Part shown: piece after piece, positions 32,247 through 35,647 of the stretch
How positions within the stretch are numbered: position 1 is the stretch's first letter
Layout: each line of letters opens with the position of its first letter
Assembly (NCBI GenBank): GCA_958451615.1
Contig: CAUDQR010000024.1
Coordinates: forward strand, 1-35,647
From: an uncultured Collinsella sp.
GTDB lineage: Bacteria > Actinomycetota > Coriobacteriia > Coriobacteriales > Coriobacteriaceae
DNA length: 35,647 bases
Direction: 5' to 3'
Notes under the pieces: generated by a model
What the model was told of the DNA's origin: nothing
The model's input: the letters and a program-made list of their open reading frames with translations, nothing else
Database searches by the model: none
Made by a program: the position numbers and the translations under genes

Positions 32247-33431
32247 TTAACGATACTCGTCTGCCAACTGTTTCCAAGCGGGTAGCGAATTGACAATCGT
32301 TTCGTAGCTCACGCAATAGCCCAGGCGGAACCAACCCGGCATACCAAAGCTGTCCGAGGGAACCGCAAGCAACTCATACTTCTTTGCGCGCTCGCAAAAC
32401 GCATTCGCATCGGGCTCCAACGCTTTCACCCATAGGTAGAACGCGCCATCCGGCTCAACATAGGTGTAGCCGTACTCCGCTAGTGCGTCGGTAAGCGCGG
32501 TGCGGTTGCGCGCGTAGGCCTCGACATCGCTCGGCTCATCGATGCAGTCGATAATCACGCGCTGGAAGAGCGCCGGTGCGCATACAAAACCCAGCGTACG
32601 GGCAGCACCCGCAACAGCCGGCATCAGACGGGCAGCCTGCGGATTGGTGTTGGGAACCAAGATCCACCCCACGCGCTCACCCGGCAGCGACAGCGACTTG
32701 GAATACGAGTAGCACACGATGGTGTTCTCGTAGATCGAGGGCACCCAAGGCACCTCGGCACCGTACACGATCTCGCGGTACGGCTCATCAGAAATGAGCA
32801 TAATCGGATTCTCGGGATCGCGCTGAGCGTTGGCCTCGCGCAGAACATTGGCCAGTCGCGCCAGCGTGTCGCGCGTATACACGGCACCGGTCGGGTTATT
32901 TGGCGAGTCGATAATGACGGCCACCGTCTTATCAGTGATCGCCTTGAGCACGTTACCCACGCTCAGCTGGAACGTGTCTTCGTCGGCAAGCGCCTCGACA
33001 CACGTGCAGCCGGCCTTCTCAATCCATACGCGATACTCCGGAAAGTACGGGGCGATAACAATGACCTCGTCGCCCGGATTCGTAACGGCGTTGAGCGTGC
33101 AGGTGAGCGAAGCCGCGGCGCCCACCGTCATAAAGACGTCCTTGCCCTCATAGCTCGTGCCAAAACGGCGGTTGAGCGATTCGGCGACGGCTGCTCGGCA
33201 TTGCGGCAGGCCCGGCGCGGGCGTATAGCCGTGCAGCTGGTCGCTCGGCAACTCCAAGGCCTTCTTAATGGACTCAGCCACGGCAGCAGGCGCCGGAACA
33301 CTCGGGTTGCCCAGCGAAAAATCGAATACGTTCTCTGCACCGATCTGCGCCTTGCGCTCAAGGCCATAGCTAAAGATCTCACGGATGATGGAACTTTCCG
33401 CACCGCGAGCAAACATAGTTTCGTTGATCAT
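32247..33431 (-). CDS. PLP-dependent aminotransferase, class I
   Basis: 394-aa fold-type I aminotransferase related to aspartate and aromatic aminotransferases. The substrate-entry motif FSLGNPSVP, the cofactor loop VGAAASLTCTLNA, PNNPTG, SDEPYREIVYG and the Schiff-base Lys245 in SYSKSLSLPGERVG are all present, so it is active by sequence. The donor and acceptor cannot be assigned. Start 33431 follows AAAGGGG by 5 nt; a frame to 33530 runs into the upstream palindrome and is rejected. Confidence 0.92.
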   Translation of the reverse strand: MINETMFARGAESSIIREIFSYGLERKAQIGAENVFDFSLGNPSVPAPAAVAESIKKALELPSDQLHGYTPAPGLPQCRAAVAESLNRRFGTSYEGKDVFMTVGAAASLTCTLNAVTNPGDEVIVIAPYFPEYRVWIEKAGCTCVEALADEDTFQLSVGNVLKAITDKTVAVIIDSPNNPTGAVYTRDTLARLANVLREANAQRDPENPIMLISDEPYREIVYGAEVPWVPSIYENTIVCYSYSKSLSLPGERVGWILVPNTNPQAARLMPAVAGAARTLGFVCAPALFQRVIIDCIDEPSDVEAYARNRTALTDALAEYGYTYVEPDGAFYLWVKALEPDANAFCERAKKYELLAVPSDSFGMPGWFRLGYCVSYETIVNSLPAWKQLADEYR

Positions 33432-33455
33432 CTGTTCCCCTTTCGCATAGGCGGT

Positions 33456-33461
33456 ATTGTA
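33456..33461 (-). promoter_or_regulatory. Putative -10 box (TACAAT) of the aminotransferase gene
   Basis: GCGTACAATA on minus, 25 nt before the ATG, implying a very short leader. No good -35. Confidence 0.4.
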
Positions 33462-33490
33462 CGCTTTAGCTGAGCAAAGTGCCGCAGCAA

Positions 33491-33552
33491 TGTTGATTGG
33501 GGACAGACTTAAATGCGTGAAAACGCTCATTTAAGTCTGTCCCCAATCAACA
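33491..33552. repeat. Perfect palindrome with 25-bp arms (GGGGACAGACTTAA type)
   Basis: 33491-33515 and 33528-33552 are exact reverse complements with a 12-nt middle that can add CG pairs. The arm contains ATTGGGGACAGACTTAA. It lies between ftsH and the aminotransferase promoter. Confidence 0.9.
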
Positions 33553-33560
33553 TATCGCTT

Positions 33561-33599
33561 AAAAGAAAAGCCTCCACAGGTTTCCCCGCGGAGGCTTTC
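33561..33599 (-). terminator. Rho-independent terminator of ftsH
   Basis: AAAGCCTCC/GGAGGCTTT with a 14-nt loop; TTTTCTTTT follows on the minus strand. 11 nt past the ftsH stop. Confidence 0.9.
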
Positions 33600-33609
33600 G
33601 CTACAAGAA

Positions 33610-35647
33610 CTATTTGTCGGCGTCGGTGTTGCCGCCGGCGTTGATGGCATGGTCATCGCCAGCATCATCGGATGCGGCTTCGGCATCCTCCTGCATGGCC
33701 GCCTGCGCAAACGCCGCGGCATCAGCCGCCAGCTCCTCCTCGCTCATGCGAGGCGCGCGCTTCTTGGTCGGCATGCCGGCCGCCTTGGCATTGCGCTCCT
33801 CCTTGGCCGCCAGGATATCGCCCTCGCGCTCAAGGTAGGCATCCCATTCGTTGTCGAGCAGGGCGCTCACGGCATCACCCTCGACGGTCTCACGCTCAAG
33901 CAGCACCTTCGCCATCAGATCGAGCTGATCGCGACGGGCATCCAGGATCTCGACCGCTCGGCGATGGGCTTCGCGCATGATGCGCTGAACCTCAATATCG
34001 ATGCGGCGCGCCGTCTCCTCGGAGTAATCCTGGTGATCGGCGTAATCGCGACCAAGGAACACCTGATGCTGAGCCTCGCCAAACACTTGCGTGCCCAGCT
34101 CCTCGCTCATGCCCAGACGCGTAACCATCTCGCGCGCCATCTTGGTCGCGCGCTCCAGGTCGTTGCTCGCGCCCGACGTGATGTCATCGCACATGAGCTC
34201 CTCGGCGACGCGGCCGCCCAAGAACACGGCAAGCTCGTCGAGCATCTCGTTCTTGGTCTTGAGGAAGTGATCCTCCTGCGGAAGCTGCAACGTGTAGCCC
34301 AGAGCCTGGCCGCGGCTGACGATCGAGATCTTATGAACCGGATCGGAGTGCTCCAGGATGTGGCCCACCAAAGCGTGACCGCTCTCATGGTAGGCAATCG
34401 TGGTGCGCTCGACTTCGGTCATCACGCGACCCTTGCGTTGCGGTCCGGCAATCACGCGCTCCATCGACTCCTCGACCTCGTCCATCGAGATCACAGAACG
34501 ATGACGGCGAGCGGCCAGCAGCGCAGACTCGTTGAGCAGGTTCGCCAAATCGGCACCAGTAAAGCCAACGGTCATCTGGGCGAGCTTCTCAAACTTAACG
34601 TCCTCGTCCATCGGCTTGTTCTCAGCATGCACGCGCAAGATCTGCTCGCGGCCCTTCACGTCCGGACGGTCGACCGTAACCTGACGGTCAAAACGGCCGG
34701 GGCGCAGCAATGCCGGGTCCAGAATATCGGGGCGGTTGGTCGCGGCGATCAGGATGACCGACTCGCTTTCCTCAAAACCGTCCATCTCGACCAGCAGCTG
34801 GTTGAGCGTTTGCTCGCGCTCGTCGTGACCGCCGCCCAAGCCAGCTCCGCGCTGACGTCCCACGGCATCGATCTCGTCAATAAAGATGATTGACGGAGCC
34901 TGAGACTTGGCCTCCTTAAAAAGGTCGCGCACGCGGCTGGCGCCGACACCCACGAACATCTCGACAAAGTCGGAACCCGAGATGCTAAAGAACGGCACGC
35001 CCGCCTCGCCGGCAACGGCCTTGGCCAGCAGGGTTTTACCGGTACCCGGAGGGCCAACCAGCAACACGCCGCGCGGAATCTTGGCGCCAAGCTTGCGATA
35101 GCGGTCCGGATCGCTCAAAAAGTCGCGAATCTCCTCGAGCTCCTCGACTGCCTCGTCCACACCGGCAACATCCTCAAACTTGACCTTGGGGCGCGTTGCC
35201 TCGTTGGTCTTGGCGTTGGTCTTGCCAAACTGCATGTTCCTGTTGTTGGCGCCCATCATCTGGCGCATAAAGTAGAACATGATGGCGATCAGGGCGATCG
35301 TCGGAAGTACGCTCATCGCCAAGTCGCCCCAAAAATCGGGGTCATTGGTGTTGACGATGTACTTGGTATCGGGGTGCTCCGCCATAAGCTCGGCAAGCGA
35401 ATCGGAACCGACGTAGGTCGAGGAGAAGCTCTTGAGCTCGCTCGTGTCACCCTTGTCCTTTTTCGTCTTCCAGTAATGACCCGCCACGCTTCCGTCTTGA
35501 ACCGTATAGGTCAAATCTTCGACGCGATCCTGCTTAATGGCGTTGACCATCTCGCTCGTCGCGAGCTTTACGGTATTGCTGGAATTGGCAAAGCCGGAGC
35601 CCATGTTAAAGAAGGCGTAGCCCAGAAGCGCGCAAGCCAAAATAAAA
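33610..35647 (-). CDS. ftsH: ATP-dependent zinc metalloprotease FtsH (5' end outside window)
   Basis: Membrane-anchored AAA+ protease that degrades unneeded membrane and regulatory proteins. At least 678 residues are in the window; the coding frame is still open at the right edge, inside the first membrane helix. In order: extracytoplasmic domain, second helix ([18 protein letters not shown]), Walker A GPPGTGKT, Walker [12 protein letters not shown], the second region of homology [19 protein letters not shown], and the zinc site HESGH with the third ligand in the [11 protein letters not shown] region. The C-terminus has an acidic, alanine-rich tail of about 60 residues ([13 protein letters not shown] onward) beyond the protease domain. 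Confidence 0.95.
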   Translation of the reverse strand, partial: FILACALLGYAFFNMGSGFANSSNTVKLATSEMVNAIKQDRVEDLTYTVQDGSVAGHYWKTKKDKGDTSELKSFSSTYVGSDSLAELMAEHPDTKYIVNTNDPDFWGDLAMSVLPTIALIAIMFYFMRQMMGANNRNMQFGKTNAKTNEATRPKVKFEDVAGVDEAVEELEEIRDFLSDPDRYRKLGAKIPRGVLLVGPPGTGKTLLAKAVAGEAGVPFFSISGSDFVEMFVGVGASRVRDLFKEAKSQAPSIIFIDEIDAVGRQRGAGLGGGHDEREQTLNQLLVEMDGFEESESVILIAATNRPDILDPALLRPGRFDRQVTVDRPDVKGREQILRVHAENKPMDEDVKFEKLAQMTVGFTGADLANLLNESALLAARRHRSVISMDEVEESMERVIAGPQRKGRVMTEVERTTIAYHESGHALVGHILEHSDPVHKISIVSRGQALGYTLQLPQEDHFLKTKNEMLDELAVFLGGRVAEELMCDDITSGASNDLERATKMAREMVTRLGMSEELGTQVFGEAQHQVFLGRDYADHQDYSEETARRIDIEVQRIMREAHRRAVEILDARRDQLDLMAKVLLERETVEGDAVSALLDNEWDAYLEREGDILAAKEERNAKAAGMPTKKRAPRMSEEELAADAAAFAQAAMQEDAEAASDDAGDDHAINAGGNTDADK

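Overview
The window looks like chromosomal DNA of a high-GC Gram-positive gut actinobacterium of the Coriobacteriia, most likely Collinsella. This is inferred from GC-rich third codon positions, clear AGGAGG-type ribosome binding sites, the actinobacterial EF-G-like protein and the overall gene mix. No rRNA, tRNA, CRISPR array, prophage or complete insertion sequence was recognised.

Layout. 1-3.1 kb: ilvE and a DedA membrane protein (minus), then serine acetyltransferase cysE (plus). 3.1-7.4 kb: a three-gene minus-strand operon, MarR regulator followed by two ABC exporter half-transporters that look like a heterodimer with one degenerate ATP site. 7.5-10.6 kb: a small unknown protein, a nitroreductase, an unknown one-pass membrane protein and a Fis-type regulator with a decayed AAA+ domain. 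10.8-12.8 kb: a YeiH-type permease divergent from a GntR/FCD regulator. 13-15 kb: glmS. 15.4-18.3 kb: LacI-type regulator, HAD hydrolase, larE. 18.5-22.1 kb: NIF3-like protein, PTS EIIBC and a BglG/LicT antiterminator, all minus. 22.2-23.3 kb: a decayed second copy of the lacI-tail/HAD segment. 23.5-26.7 kb: a surface-anchored or secreted nuclease, then a divergent-motif EF-G paralogue. 27-29.4 kb: polar amino-acid ABC importer. 29.7-35.6 kb: RlmD-type rRNA methyltransferase, PHP hydrolase, aminotransferase and ftsH (runs off the right edge).

The genes are mostly ordinary; the unusual part is between them. The intergenic DNA is packed with palindromic elements, many starting within a few bases of a stop codon. 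The best is a ~140-nt element present twice (after glmS and after larE): a 12-bp hairpin, exactly 13 nt, then a 100-nt core that aligns without gaps, with 11 compensatory base-pair changes between copies. A second family (five REP-like copies containing GGGACAGG and TTTTGGCAGG) bounds a duplicated lacI/HAD segment at both ends, suggesting that these repeats take part in rearrangement. Others are an inverted pair of 55-60-nt hairpins with 40-bp spacing, a perfect 35-bp-arm palindrome at 29.5 kb, and a folded element between the YeiH gene and the Fis-type regulator whose stem is perfect only as RNA of the minus strand.
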